Below are positions 50,938-59,737 of a stretch of 64,000 bases of DNA, piece after piece. The stretch spans positions 336,873 to 400,872 of the forward strand of contig NZ_JAXCLE010000001.1 of NCBI RefSeq assembly GCF_037027585.1, in the 5' to 3' direction. Source of the DNA: Solibacillus ferritrahens (GTDB taxonomy: Bacteria > Bacillota > Bacilli > Bacillales_A > Planococcaceae). Position numbers and translations under genes: made by a program. Numbering within the stretch: the stretch's first letter is position 1; each line of letters starts with the position of its first letter. Below the pieces are notes generated by a model. That model had not been told where the DNA came from. It saw only the letters and a list, made by a program, of their open reading frames with translations, and did not search any database.

Positions 50938-50969
50938 ATGCGTCCGTAAATAGCTACGGACGCATTTTC
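50938..50969. terminator. Bidirectional terminator after yhcT
   Basis: A perfect 11-bp stem (ATGCGTCCGTA with TACGGACGCAT), 6-base loop, then TTTTCC on the plus strand and AT-rich sequence on the minus strand. Confidence 0.75.
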
Positions 50970-51518
50970 CTATTTCTTTTCACGTTCTATATAATTCACA
51001 TCATTTTGTTTGGCCAAATGATAAATTTGGCTTTTTCCATTTGAATGAACTTCTTTTTCTTTAATGATGAACTGGTCTCCTGATTTGGTTGTAAATGTAA
51101 TATCCCCGGCTTTACTCCCTATAACGTATTCATAAACAATCTCGTCTAATTGATCCCACTGATATTGATGGTCCGTAAAAAAATGGTGTCTTTCTATTTT
51201 ATCTTGGCTAATCATTAAATAATTCTGTGTAGATAGATACGCAATTAAAACGCTTAACCCAAATAGGAAAATACCCGAGACGTATATTTTCATATTTCTT
51301 TTATAGGCAAGAATCCCTAACATTATAATTAATACTAAACATGCTAAAAGTATAAGTCTAAGATTTACAGGATTCGGGATGAATGTTGATGCTCGATTAT
51401 TATAAGAGAAATACTCCATCTGAAAAATAGGATGAAATATCATTATAAATGGTGCAAAAACAGTAACTGTCACTGCTGCCATTGAAAAAAATAAACTGGG
51501 CGAAAAATTTTTAAACAT
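50970..51518 (-). CDS. Membrane protein of unknown function
   Basis: I do not recognise this protein. It has 182 residues with three membrane helices (about 8-30, 52-70 and 76-95), followed by a soluble domain (about 100-175) that looks like a small beta barrel similar to bacterial PH-like domains (NYLMISQDKIERHHFF, EIVYEYVIGSKAGDITFTTKSG). No cysteines or charged residues in the helices stand out. An AGGGGAGT site precedes the start. It is probably transcribed alone or after the aldo-keto reductase gene. Confidence 0.7.
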   Translation of the reverse strand: MFKNFSPSLFFSMAAVTVTVFAPFIMIFHPIFQMEYFSYNNRASTFIPNPVNLRLILLACLVLIIMLGILAYKRNMKIYVSGIFLFGLSVLIAYLSTQNYLMISQDKIERHHFFTDHQYQWDQLDEIVYEYVIGSKAGDITFTTKSGDQFIIKEKEVHSNGKSQIYHLAKQNDVNYIEREKK

Positions 51519-51545
51519 TGCATCACTCCCCTAAGTAATTATATG

Positions 51546-52376
51546 TTAAAAATCAAATTTGAAATTATCCGGATTTTGCCCAAAGCGCTCGTCGCGATTT
51601 AACGCATCTAGTTGCTGCATTGTTTCTTTTGTTAACTCGAAATGATATAGCTCACTATTTTCTTTAATACGTGAAGGTGTCACAGATTTCGGTATTATGA
51701 TGACATCATTTTGTAAATGCCAGCGTAAAATTATTTGTGCTGGTGTGACATCGTATTCGCGTGCAATGCGTACAATTTTATCATCATTTAATACATTTCC
51801 TCGCCCAAGTGGTGACCAGGCTGTTACCGCAATTTGCTCCTGTGCACAATAGTTTCTTAATGACTCTTGGCTTAAATAAGGATGCACTTCAATTTGGTTT
51901 ACCATTGGGGCAATATTACAACTTGCTAGGATATCTTTTAAATGATGCTCATGGTGGTTAGAGACACCCGGGACACGGATCAGTTTCTCATCATATAAGC
52001 GTTCAATTGCCCGGTACGTATCCACAAACTTCTCCTTAACCGGCCAGTGAGTTAAATATAGATCTATGTAATCCATATCAAGCTTTTTTAGCGATTTTTC
52101 AAAAGCACGTAACGTGTTATCGTAGCCTTGGTCACTGTTCCAGACTTTTGTTGTCACGAAAATATCCTCACGCGGCACTGAAGAATGTCTAATTGCTTCC
52201 CCTACTTCTTCTTCATTGTAGTAAAGTGCTGCTGTATCGACTGCTCGGTACCCTAATTCCAGAGCTGTTGCAATTGCTTGAAGCGTTTCATCCCGGTCAG
52301 TCATTTTGTATACACCTAATCCAAGTACAGGCATTTTAACTCCATTGACCAATTCTTTTGTCGTTTGTAAATTCAT
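51546..52376 (-). CDS. Aldo-keto reductase
   Basis: NADPH-dependent carbonyl reductase with the AKR barrel. The catalytic tetrad is visible as Asp in RAVDTAALYYNEEEVGEAI, Tyr in the same segment, Lys in VTTKVWN and His in LYLTHWPVK. The C-terminal NADP motif is IIPKSVTPSRIKEN. The start chosen is ATG at 52376 (MNLQTTKELVNG), 6 bases after GAGGTG; two further start codons lie just upstream. The 276 residues are typical of Bacillus AKR5-type enzymes (YvgN/YtbE), which reduce methylglyoxal and similar aldehydes. Confidence 0.92.
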   Translation of the reverse strand: MNLQTTKELVNGVKMPVLGLGVYKMTDRDETLQAIATALELGYRAVDTAALYYNEEEVGEAIRHSSVPREDIFVTTKVWNSDQGYDNTLRAFEKSLKKLDMDYIDLYLTHWPVKEKFVDTYRAIERLYDEKLIRVPGVSNHHEHHLKDILASCNIAPMVNQIEVHPYLSQESLRNYCAQEQIAVTAWSPLGRGNVLNDDKIVRIAREYDVTPAQIILRWHLQNDVIIIPKSVTPSRIKENSELYHFELTKETMQQLDALNRDERFGQNPDNFKFDF

Positions 52377-52625
52377 ATCCATCACCTCGGTTTTATATTG
52401 TTTTTATTATAGCACTACTGTATTACCATCTAATAATTGTATTTGCAGAAAAAGGGCTATTACAGCTTTGACATTGTTCCCTTTGTTATTTACGTAAACG
52501 TCCAGGTTTAGTTTCAAAAATAAGGAAATAATGGTAGATTGTTTCGTTGTTGTTTAGTACAATTTAATTAACAGAAAATTCTTACAATAGAGTTTTTTAT
52601 AAATTTGTTTAGGAGCTGAATAACT

Positions 52626-54242
52626 ATGATGGACACGCAATTAGTTTTAACAGGATTTTTAAAGCGCGCACAACGGTATTTTCCAAACAAACAAATTATT
52701 TCTCGTACTAGCCCCACTATGACACATCGTATTCCATTCAAAGATTATGTAAAAAGAACTCATCGTTTAGCAGATGCCTTAACGAAGCTAGGTATGAAGC
52801 GCGGTACGAAAGTTGGTACTTTTGCTTGGAATCATCACCGCCATTTAGAAGCATATTTTGCTATTCCATGCAGTGGTGCAATTCTCCACACAATCAACAT
52901 CCGATTGGCACCTGAGCATATTATTTATATTATTAATCATGCAGAGGATGAAATTTTACTAATCGATGGTGACCTATTCCCATTAGTAGAGCCAGCTTTA
53001 GGCCATTTAAAAACAGTGAAGCATATTATCGTTATGAGTGATGATCCAGTAGCTCCATCATCCAGCTTCCCTAATGTTTACAGCTATGAACAGCTTCTTC
53101 AAGAAGCCGATGAAAATTTCGAATTCCCTACAGATTTAGAAGAAAATATGCAGGCAGGGATGTGCTATACATCCGCAACAACAGGCATGCCTAAAGGTGT
53201 CATCTATACACATCGGAGTATTGTCTTGCATAGCTTAGCACTCGGTCTTGCGGAGTCCTTTGCGCTAAAAGAAAGTGATATTGCATTACCGGTTGTGCCG
53301 ATGTTCCATGTAAATGCATGGGGCTTCCCATTTGCTGCGCTTAATTTTGGTGCAAACATTGTACTACCTGGCCCAATGATGACCCCGGGTTTAATTTTGG
53401 ACTTAATAGAACAAGAGAAAGTTACGATTACAGCAGGTGTTCCGACAATCTGGCTTGGCGCACTTGCAGAACAAGAAAAGCAACCGCGCGATTTATCAAC
53501 TATCCGTTTAATTATATCTGGAGGCTCAGCTTCACCGAAAGGATTAATTCAAGCCTACAATGAAAAGCTGGGGGTTCCTTACGTAAACGCTTACGGTATG
53601 ACTGAGACATCACCGCTTGTAAGTATGTCGCATCCTACAACTGAAATGAACAGTTATACGGATGATGAAATGCTAAATATTCGTGTAACGCAAGGCCTAA
53701 CCGTATCATTAATTGAAACAGAAGTCATAAATGAAAAAGGTCCGGTGCCTTGGGATGGAGAAACTATGGGGGAATTGCGTGTACGCGGACCTTGGATCGT
53801 TTCCGAGTATTATAAAGATGACCGGACTAATGAAGCATTCCGCGATGGCTGGCTATATACAGGAGACATTGCAGTATTAACGAAGGAAGGCTATATCAAA
53901 ATTACAGATCGTACAAAAGACCTTATAAAATCAGGCGGCGAATGGATTTCTTCAGTGGATTTAGAAAATGCGCTCATGTCTCATCCTGATGTTTTTGAAG
54001 CAGCAGTCATTGCTGTTCCCCATCCAAAATGGCAAGAAAGACCGTTAGCTTGTGTCGTCTTAAAAGAAGATGCTCATACAACAAAAGAAGAGCTTCTTCA
54101 ATTTATTGAACATGATTTTGCAAAATGGTGGCTCCCAGACGATATCGTATTCTTAAAGGAAATACCAAAAACATCGGTAGGTAAGTTTTTAAAAGCAAAA
54201 CTAAGAGAAGAATTAAACGACTACGAAGTTCAAACAAGTTAA
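52626..54242 (+). CDS. Acyl-CoA ligase (medium/long-chain fatty acid type)
   Basis: AMP-forming acyl-CoA synthetase of 538 residues. The P-loop-like motif reads YTSATTGMPKG, with Ala where SGTTG is usual. NAYGMTETSP, GWLYTGDIA and the C-terminal ITDRTKDLIKSGGEW and catalytic Lys region PKTSVGKFLK are all present. Resemblance is greatest to the AlkK-like group that uses medium- to long-chain fatty acids. It starts at 52626 after TTAGGAGC. It is monocistronic with a terminator. Unlike the enoyl-CoA hydratase gene, no FadR-like box was seen upstream. Confidence 0.9.
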   Translation: MMDTQLVLTGFLKRAQRYFPNKQIISRTSPTMTHRIPFKDYVKRTHRLADALTKLGMKRGTKVGTFAWNHHRHLEAYFAIPCSGAILHTINIRLAPEHIIYIINHAEDEILLIDGDLFPLVEPALGHLKTVKHIIVMSDDPVAPSSSFPNVYSYEQLLQEADENFEFPTDLEENMQAGMCYTSATTGMPKGVIYTHRSIVLHSLALGLAESFALKESDIALPVVPMFHVNAWGFPFAALNFGANIVLPGPMMTPGLILDLIEQEKVTITAGVPTIWLGALAEQEKQPRDLSTIRLIISGGSASPKGLIQAYNEKLGVPYVNAYGMTETSPLVSMSHPTTEMNSYTDDEMLNIRVTQGLTVSLIETEVINEKGPVPWDGETMGELRVRGPWIVSEYYKDDRTNEAFRDGWLYTGDIAVLTKEGYIKITDRTKDLIKSGGEWISSVDLENALMSHPDVFEAAVIAVPHPKWQERPLACVVLKEDAHTTKEELLQFIEHDFAKWWLPDDIVFLKEIPKTSVGKFLKAKLREELNDYEVQTS

Positions 54243-54255
54243 AAATAAGACATAA

Positions 54256-54289
54256 AAGGTGTGCCTAAATTTTTACCTAGGCACACCTT
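54256..54289. terminator. Bidirectional terminator after the acyl-CoA ligase gene
   Basis: A perfect 12-bp stem (AAGGTGTGCCTA with TAGGCACACCTT); the minus strand continues with TT, shared by the small gene ending at 54298. Confidence 0.8.
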
Positions 54290-54297
54290 AAGTTCAT

Positions 54298-54459
54298 TTA
54301 TTTCTCTTCGTCTTCATCATCAAATTGCTGCGGATCTGCAATACGATCAGATTCTTCCAATTGGCCTCCGTCACGCATATTTTCCATCTGCTTGCCGAGA
54401 TTTTTTAAATCTTCCATTGAATTGGCCATATTTCCATTTACAATCTCATCTTTTTTCAT
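54298..54459 (-). CDS. Small acidic protein, unknown
   Basis: A 53-residue protein with a good ribosome site (GGAGGG, 6 bases before ATG) and a terminator directly after it. The sequence is helical and hydrophilic (MANSMEDLKNLGKQMENMRD) with a very acidic tail (FDDEDEEK). I do not recognise a family. It is divergent from another very small gene at 54592. Size and composition would suit a small regulatory or spore-associated protein, but this is a guess. Confidence 0.65.
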   Translation of the reverse strand: MKKDEIVNGNMANSMEDLKNLGKQMENMRDGGQLEESDRIADPQQFDDEDEEK

Positions 54460-54591
54460 CTAAATCCCTCCATATTTTAATTTTATATTTTTCCAATTTT
54501 GAACTATTTCTGACATAATTAAATTTTTCATACAGATAATTTGTGCTATACTAAAAAAAGAGATAATTAGAAACATGAGGAGGATACTTCC

Positions 54592-54687
54592 ATGAAATTA
54601 ATTTTAATTCTTGGTGTTTGCATCGCATTCTTAACAGCAATTTTCACTGCTGGTTATGATAGCAAACCATTCTCAAAAGAAAACTAA
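54592..54687 (+). CDS. 31-residue single-helix membrane protein
   Basis: Starts with ATG 7 bases after GAGGAGG, has an extended -10 promoter (TGCTATACT, 54543-54551) upstream and a strong terminator downstream, so it behaves as a complete tiny transcription unit. The product is one hydrophobic helix (LILILGVCIAFLTAIFTAG) with a short hydrophilic tail DSKPFSKEN. Function unknown; type I toxins have similar shape, but no antisense RNA was identified. Confidence 0.65.
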   Translation: MKLILILGVCIAFLTAIFTAGYDSKPFSKEN

Positions 54688-54705
54688 TCCTATTAGCTTT
54701 TCATT

Positions 54706-54738
54706 AAAAGACAATCGTAATCATGCGATTGTCTTTTT
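54706..54738 (+). terminator. Terminator of the 31-residue gene
   Basis: AAAAGACAATCG pairs with CGATTGTCTTTT across an 8-base loop, with T following. Confidence 0.85.
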
Positions 54739-54823
54739 AATTTGACTTTTTTCTTTTTATAAAATATATTAGTTACATAAAGTAAGTTGATTATAAAAAA
54801 TAACTATATAGGGAGAATTTTAA

Positions 54824-55711
54824 ATGCCTACACATTTTCATAAAAAACCAAACTTATATCCAGCTCATGTTCAATTAAAAGTTTCAAACTTAAAACGTTC
54901 GATTGAATACTACACTACGATTATCGGATTTAAAGTCCTACAGCAAACAGAGTCGGAAGCATATTTAACAACAGATGGCCAAACGAGCTTAGTTTCTCTA
55001 GTCGAAGTACAAAATGCTCTGCCTCTTAAACAAGGGTTTGCAGGTTTATACCACTTAGCATTACTATTACCCTCCCGCAAGGACTTAGGAAACATCGTAC
55101 AGCATTTTGTGGATTTAAATGTTCGCCTTGGAGCAGCAGATCATGACGTATCGGAAGCACTCTATTTAAATGATCCAGATGGGAATGGAATCGAAATCTA
55201 CATAGACCGCGATGAAACGGAATGGACATGGAATGAACATGAACAAGTGCATATGGTGACAGATCAGCTTAATTTCCAACCTATTTTAGAAGCTGCAGAC
55301 GGAAAATGGGATGGTTTACCTGTTGATACGGTAATGGGTCATATTCACTTATCAGTAGTAAATCTAGACAAATCAGAACAATTTTATACAAATGTATTAG
55401 ATTATAATGTCGTAACGCGTTATGGTGCACAGGCTCTGTTCGTATCTACAGGAAAGTATCATCACCATTTCGGTATGAATACGTGGAACAGCAATAATGG
55501 ACATACGCCACTAGAGAATATGGTTGGCTTAAATTCATTTACTGTTGTATTAAAAGACGAGCAATATGCAGATGAAGTTAAGCAAAGTTTAATAGACAAT
55601 AATTTCGTCGTTGAGAACTTTGCTGAAGCACCTGCATATGGCGGTAAACAACTATTCTCTACAGTCGATCCTAATGGTCTACGTATCGTGTTTACAGCAG
55701 ACGGAGAATAA
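54824..55711 (+). CDS. VOC-family extradiol dioxygenase-like protein (CatE-like)
   Basis: Two tandem vicinal-oxygen-chelate modules, the layout of catechol 2,3-dioxygenases such as B. subtilis CatE. Module one starts at about residue 13 (HVQLKVSNLKRSIEYY); its metal-site Glu may be in DPDGNGIEIYIDRDETEW. Module two starts near residue 168 (GHIHLSVVNLDKSEQFY) and ends with DPNGLRIVF. The 295 residues compare with 285 for CatE. GGGAGAA precedes ATG. The substrate may be a catechol or quinone detoxification intermediate; this is not provable from sequence. Confidence 0.85.
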   Translation: MPTHFHKKPNLYPAHVQLKVSNLKRSIEYYTTIIGFKVLQQTESEAYLTTDGQTSLVSLVEVQNALPLKQGFAGLYHLALLLPSRKDLGNIVQHFVDLNVRLGAADHDVSEALYLNDPDGNGIEIYIDRDETEWTWNEHEQVHMVTDQLNFQPILEAADGKWDGLPVDTVMGHIHLSVVNLDKSEQFYTNVLDYNVVTRYGAQALFVSTGKYHHHFGMNTWNSNNGHTPLENMVGLNSFTVVLKDEQYADEVKQSLIDNNFVVENFAEAPAYGGKQLFSTVDPNGLRIVFTADGE

Positions 55712-55779
55712 AATATTTTGAAACTTTCTTTTCACTCCAGCGTATAAATTATTAATTAACATACAATGGAGGAATTTTA

Positions 55780-56547
55780 TTGTCACTATTTAATAAAGTT
55801 TTAGCAAGTGTAGGAATCGGTTCTGCTAAAGTTGATACAAAATTACACAAATCTTCTTATACATTAAACGAAAATGTAACAGGTATCGTAGCAATTACTG
55901 GAGGAAGTACTGAACAACAAATTGATGCTATCTATTTATCTCTTTATACAAATTACATTCGCGAAATTGATGTTAAAAAAATTAATGATCAGGCTATGCT
56001 ATCCCAATTTAAACTAAATGAGCCGTTCATAATTCAAGCAAATGAAAAGCGTGAAATCCCCTTTTCATTTGCTTTACCTACCGTAGTCCCAATAACTATA
56101 GGTAATTCCCGAGTATGGATTCAAACTGGATTAGACATAAAAAATGCAGTGGACTCGAAGGATAAAGACTTTATTGATATAAAGCCATCCCCTCTAGCAA
56201 ATAGCGTATTATCAGCAATTCAAAACTTAGGTTTTCGTTTACGTAAAGTAGATAATGAGCAAGCGCCATCTTATTTGCGCAGGCAAACACCGATTGTACA
56301 GGAATTTGAATTTAAACCTACTAATCAAACGTATCGCCGGTATCTAGATGAACTCGAATTGGTCTTTTTAGGTCACACACATAACTCAGTTGAAATTTTA
56401 CTGCAGGTTGACCGACGTGCGCGCGGGCTTGGTGGATTTTTATCAGAAGCTTTCGATATGGATGAAAGTTTCATTCGCCTTACGTTATTTGAAAATGATA
56501 ATTTGTCGGCAAAACTTTCACACGCAATAGAAGCAAAAATGAAATGA
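55780..56547 (+). CDS. spo0M: Sporulation-control protein Spo0M
   Basis: Arrestin-like protein of the Spo0M family that affects sporulation onset and cell division. The sequence begins MSLFNKVLASVGIGSAKVDT and continues with NENVTGIVAITGGSTEQQIDAIYL-type arrestin N-fold strands, then EKREIPFSFALPTVVPIT in the second sheet. The C-terminal region has RGLGGFLSEAFDMDE. It starts with TTG at 55780 after GGAGGAA; 255 residues against 258 in B. subtilis. Monocistronic. Confidence 0.93.
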   Translation: MSLFNKVLASVGIGSAKVDTKLHKSSYTLNENVTGIVAITGGSTEQQIDAIYLSLYTNYIREIDVKKINDQAMLSQFKLNEPFIIQANEKREIPFSFALPTVVPITIGNSRVWIQTGLDIKNAVDSKDKDFIDIKPSPLANSVLSAIQNLGFRLRKVDNEQAPSYLRRQTPIVQEFEFKPTNQTYRRYLDELELVFLGHTHNSVEILLQVDRRARGLGGFLSEAFDMDESFIRLTLFENDNLSAKLSHAIEAKMK

Positions 56548-56551
56548 TAAA

Positions 56552-56592
56552 AGGCAAGAAGCAGATTAATATGCTTCTTGCCTATTTTTATT
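56552..56592. terminator. Bidirectional terminator between spo0M and trmL
   Basis: A perfect 12-bp stem (AGGCAAGAAGCA with TGCTTCTTGCCT), then ATTTTTATTTT. Confidence 0.85.
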
Positions 56593-57061
56593 TTAAACCT
56601 GGATAATTTTGTTGTCTTAAAGCTTCATAAATAACGATTGCCGCTGTGTTTGATAAATTCAGTGAGCGAATATGGTCACTTTGTGGAATGCGTAGGCACA
56701 TATCGGCACGTTCCTTTGCAAACTCTTTCGGTAAACCTGTCGTTTCTCTTCCGAACATAAAGTAGATATCACGTGACGTATCACTAAAATCATGAGTTGT
56801 AAAAGGCTCATCACTATAAGTCTCAATTAAATATAAATCTCCATTTTTGCTGTACTCAATAAACTCTTCTAAAGAATCATGATAAACAACATTAACATGC
56901 TCCCAATAATCCAATCCCGCACGTTTTAACATTTTATCGTCTGTCGAAAATCCCAACGGACGAATTAAATGTAATGATGTATTCGTTCCAGCACATGTAC
57001 GTGCGATATTTCCTGTATTTGCCGGTATTTCCGGTTGGTATAAAACAATATGGTTTGGCAC
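56588..57061 (-). CDS. trmL: tRNA (cytidine/uridine-34 2'-O)-methyltransferase TrmL (CspR)
   Basis: SPOUT-class methyltransferase that modifies the wobble base of tRNA-Leu. Knot-region motifs are YQPEIPANTGNIARTCAGT at the N-terminus, MFGRETTGLPKE in the middle and PQSDHIRSLNLSNTAAIVIYEALRQ at the end (seen in pieces). The 157 residues match B. subtilis CspR (160). It starts with GTG at 57061. It follows queG by 17 bases, so two tRNA-modifying enzymes form one operon. Confidence 0.92.
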   Translation of the reverse strand: MPNHIVLYQPEIPANTGNIARTCAGTNTSLHLIRPLGFSTDDKMLKRAGLDYWEHVNVVYHDSLEEFIEYSKNGDLYLIETYSDEPFTTHDFSDTSRDIYFMFGRETTGLPKEFAKERADMCLRIPQSDHIRSLNLSNTAAIVIYEALRQQNYPGLK

Positions 57062-57078
57062 TTCAAAATCCTTCTCTC

Positions 57079-58212
57079 TTATTGATTTAACATTGCTAAC
57101 CCTTTTTCTATTTCTGCCAGCACTTCTTCATCTTGCTCTGTTTTTTTTGCCGCCAATAAAATTTCCTCGGCTTCATTTGTTCCGATTTTTCCAATTGCCC
57201 ATGCGGCTGTCCCTCTTAATACCGGGCGTTCGTCTTTTTGCAGCACTTGAATGATATCAGGCATTGCCGATTCTTCTTTAAAGTGGGCTAATGCTAATAT
57301 GGCATTGCGCTGAATTGGCTTTTTTCCGCGCCATGAACCAGAAACATGACCAAATTTAGATTTAAATTCTTTATTGGAGATTGATAAAAGAGGCTGAAGT
57401 AAAGGTTTTGCGATTTCAGGGTCCGGTTTGAATTCTTCATGAATCCAATTTAGCTTTCCTTTGTTTTTCGGACATACTGTTTGGCATGTATCACAGCCGT
57501 ACAAGCGATTCCCTATTTTACTACGAAATTCATCAGGTAAAAACCCTTTTGTTTGTGTTAAAAAGGCAATACATCGCTGTGAGTTCAGCTGACCTGGTGC
57601 TACAATTGCACCCGTTGGACAGACATCGATGCATAAATTACAGTCTCCACATTCATCTTCTATCGGTGTATCAGGAGCAAAAGGTATATTTGTCATTATC
57701 TCACCTAAATATACGTAAGAACCAAACTCAGGTGTAATAATAGAACAATTTTTCCCGCTCCACCCGATTCCTGCACGCTCTGCTACAGCACGATCGACGA
57801 GTTCCCCTGTATCGACCATCGATTTCACCTTAACATTCGGTACTCTTTCTTGTAGCCATGCTTCAATAAGCTGCAAGCGCTCACGCACTGCTGTATGATA
57901 ATCCACTCCCCACGAAGCACGACAAAAGATTCCACGGCGTTCTCCCTTTTTTCCCTGTGGAGCATCCTGCATTCGAGAAGGGTAGGCAATTGCAATTGCA
58001 ATAATGCTTTCCGCATCCTCTAATAATTTTAGCGGCTCTGTACGAAGCTCAATATTCGATTCTTCAAATCCTGATTGAAAACCTAATTGTTGCTGTCGTC
58101 GTAAACGGTTTTTCAGTTCATGAAACGGAGCAGCGGTTGTAAATCCGATTTTATCTACCCCAATAGAAGTTGCGTATTTAATTAATTCTTCTTGAAGTTG
58201 AGATACTTTCAT
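57079..58212 (-). CDS. queG: Epoxyqueuosine reductase QueG
   Basis: Cobalamin-dependent iron-sulfur enzyme for the last step of queuosine synthesis in tRNA. Two [4Fe-4S] clusters are indicated by CGDCNLCIDVCPTGA and CDTCQTVCPKN (about residues 185-250), preceded by RASWGVDYHTAV and SMVDTGELVDRAVAERAGIGW-type sequence. A C-terminal HEAT-like region (about 290-375) is present, as in long-form QueG. The start chosen is ATG at 58212 (MKVSQLQEELIKYA) after AAAGGAGC. In B. subtilis queG (yhbA) is likewise next to cspR/trmL. Confidence 0.93.
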   Translation of the reverse strand: MKVSQLQEELIKYATSIGVDKIGFTTAAPFHELKNRLRRQQQLGFQSGFEESNIELRTEPLKLLEDAESIIAIAIAYPSRMQDAPQGKKGERRGIFCRASWGVDYHTAVRERLQLIEAWLQERVPNVKVKSMVDTGELVDRAVAERAGIGWSGKNCSIITPEFGSYVYLGEIMTNIPFAPDTPIEDECGDCNLCIDVCPTGAIVAPGQLNSQRCIAFLTQTKGFLPDEFRSKIGNRLYGCDTCQTVCPKNKGKLNWIHEEFKPDPEIAKPLLQPLLSISNKEFKSKFGHVSGSWRGKKPIQRNAILALAHFKEESAMPDIIQVLQKDERPVLRGTAAWAIGKIGTNEAEEILLAAKKTEQDEEVLAEIEKGLAMLNQ

Positions 58213-58301
58213 TTCACTTGCTCCTTTCAAATGATACAATGAATACAAGTTATTTTATATTACATAATTATCCAATATCAAAATTCAAGTAGGTGCTTTA
58301 A

Positions 58302-58991
58302 TTGAATATCTCTATTAATGACTCACTCTTTACAGTGAATGAACAATTTAAAATTGGCCTTATCCATTATAGCAAAATTATCGTAGAGGAATCTCCTCAA
58401 ATGATTAAAGGTCGCACACAGCTATATCAGGAAAATTTATTTTTAGAATTACAGGAAAAACCTGTTACTGAGCGAACTGGAATTAAAGAATGGCGCCAGC
58501 TTTGGAAATCTTATGGTACAGATCCAAACCGTTACCGGCACTCTGCCGAAAGCTTAATGCGACGTATCGCTAAACAGCAATATTTAACACCGTTTCATAC
58601 AGCGGTAGATTTGAATAATTTCTTTTCATTGCAATATGAGATTCCGGTCGGCATATATGATTTGGATGGTATTCAAGGAAATGTTGAAATAAAAATAGGC
58701 AATGCATCGACAGGCTATGAAGGAATAAACGGTCGTTACAACACATTGGAAAATATCATTTATTTAAAGGATACGTTCGGTCCATTCGGTAGCCCATATG
58801 TAGATTCAAAGCGAACTGCGGTTACAGAGGTAACGACAAATGCACTGCAAATCTTTTTTTTACGTCCATCAATTAGTGAACAAGAAGCACATAAGTTATT
58901 AAATAGTGCAGGAAATATGTTTACGCAAATAAGCGGTGGCGAATTTGAGACGCATGTCCTTTCAACGGAGAATAAAAAAATTCATTTTTAA
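58302..58991 (+). CDS. B3/B4 tRNA-synthetase-like domain protein
   Basis: A free-standing protein with the B3/B4 domain of phenylalanyl-tRNA synthetase beta chains (TGIKEWRQLWKSYGTDPNRYRHSAESL in pieces such as KSYGTDPNRYRHS, then LDGIQGNVEIKIG). In synthetases this domain edits mischarged Phe-tRNA; free-standing copies may act on misacylated tRNA or amino-acid derivatives. It starts with TTG at 58302. The next gene follows 12 bases later on the same strand, so they probably form an operon. The role is uncertain. Confidence 0.88.
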   Translation: MNISINDSLFTVNEQFKIGLIHYSKIIVEESPQMIKGRTQLYQENLFLELQEKPVTERTGIKEWRQLWKSYGTDPNRYRHSAESLMRRIAKQQYLTPFHTAVDLNNFFSLQYEIPVGIYDLDGIQGNVEIKIGNASTGYEGINGRYNTLENIIYLKDTFGPFGSPYVDSKRTAVTEVTTNALQIFFLRPSISEQEAHKLLNSAGNMFTQISGGEFETHVLSTENKKIHF

Positions 58992-59003
58992 GGAGCTGAT
59001 AGT

Positions 59004-59513
59004 GTGAGCATTAATTTAGCAGAGGCTGTAAAACTTAAGAGCGTTATTATGAAGAAAATTCAAGAACGTACATTTGCTGTGAATCAACTAACACATGTTA
59101 TTATTGAAAAAGGTGAACAACCAAAAAGGCCCGATTATACACTCGAAATGCTTGAAGCTGAATTAAAACAACTACGTTATGACTCTCGTAAGCTAGATTC
59201 ATTAATTTACCGTGCAAATATTGAAAATGTAATTGTATTTAAAGACGAGGAAATGCCCATTGTAGAAGCGATCGAACTTGCTAGCCAATTACGTGCAGAA
59301 GCTGCATTATGTAAAAGCTTGGGTTCTGAAGAAAAAGAAGCATTTTACCATAATTCTGGCGAAGCCATTCTTTACCGTGTAGCACTGTATGATCCGATGA
59401 CATATCGTAATCGCGCGAACGAGCTGGAAAAGGAAGCACATCGCCTTTCCAATTTAATTAACGCTAAAAACTATCAAGTGGAAATTGAATTTAATGATAG
59501 TAATTACTTCTAA
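59004..59513 (+). CDS. DIP1984-family (septicolysin-like) helical protein
   Basis: A 169-residue, mostly helical protein with long amphipathic stretches (LAEAVKLKSVIMKKIQER, YDSRKLDSLIYRAN). The pattern resembles the DIP1984 family, members of which are sometimes called septicolysin; there is no export signal, so the name should not be taken as a function. It starts with GTG at 59004 after AAGGAGCTG. It follows the B3/B4 gene closely. Function unknown. Confidence 0.75.
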   Translation: MSINLAEAVKLKSVIMKKIQERTFAVNQLTHVIIEKGEQPKRPDYTLEMLEAELKQLRYDSRKLDSLIYRANIENVIVFKDEEMPIVEAIELASQLRAEAALCKSLGSEEKEAFYHNSGEAILYRVALYDPMTYRNRANELEKEAHRLSNLINAKNYQVEIEFNDSNYF

Positions 59514-59541
59514 TCCTAGAGCGGTGAGACTCCAATCTAGG

Positions 59542-59680
59542 TAATAACGAGCGATTTTTGCTTAGGCAATTTAAAGAAACCATTCACCTTTTACCTGTTA
59601 CAAAGTTACCTTTCACTAATGACCAACTATTGTAAAAGCTAACAACAAACTAATTTGTGTATTTTCGTCGCTCGTTATTA
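59542..59680. ncRNA. Stem-bounded intergenic element, possible structured RNA
   Basis: TAATAACGAGCGA (59542-59554) is the perfect reverse complement of TCGCTCGTTATTA (59668-59680). A nested CTTTTAC/GTAAAAG pair lies inside at 59588-59594 and 59632-59638. A terminator follows at once. No reading frame is present. It may be a small RNA or the leftover ends of a deleted element. Confidence 0.35.
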
Positions 59681-59723
59681 AAAGACACCTGCTCACTTAT
59701 TTCGTGAAAAGGTGTCTTTGTTA
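59681..59723. terminator. Bidirectional terminator before the S66 peptidase gene end
   Basis: AAAGACACCT pairs with AGGTGTCTTT, with an inner CAC/GTG pair; usable on both strands, and directly downstream of the stem-bounded element. Confidence 0.75.
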
Positions 59724-59737
59724 TAGATTTCTCGGAA

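Noticed and set aside
52489..52498. TTTACGTAAA palindrome resembling the hmoB leader dyad
   Set aside because: Only ten bases, AT-rich, and not placed at a clear promoter.
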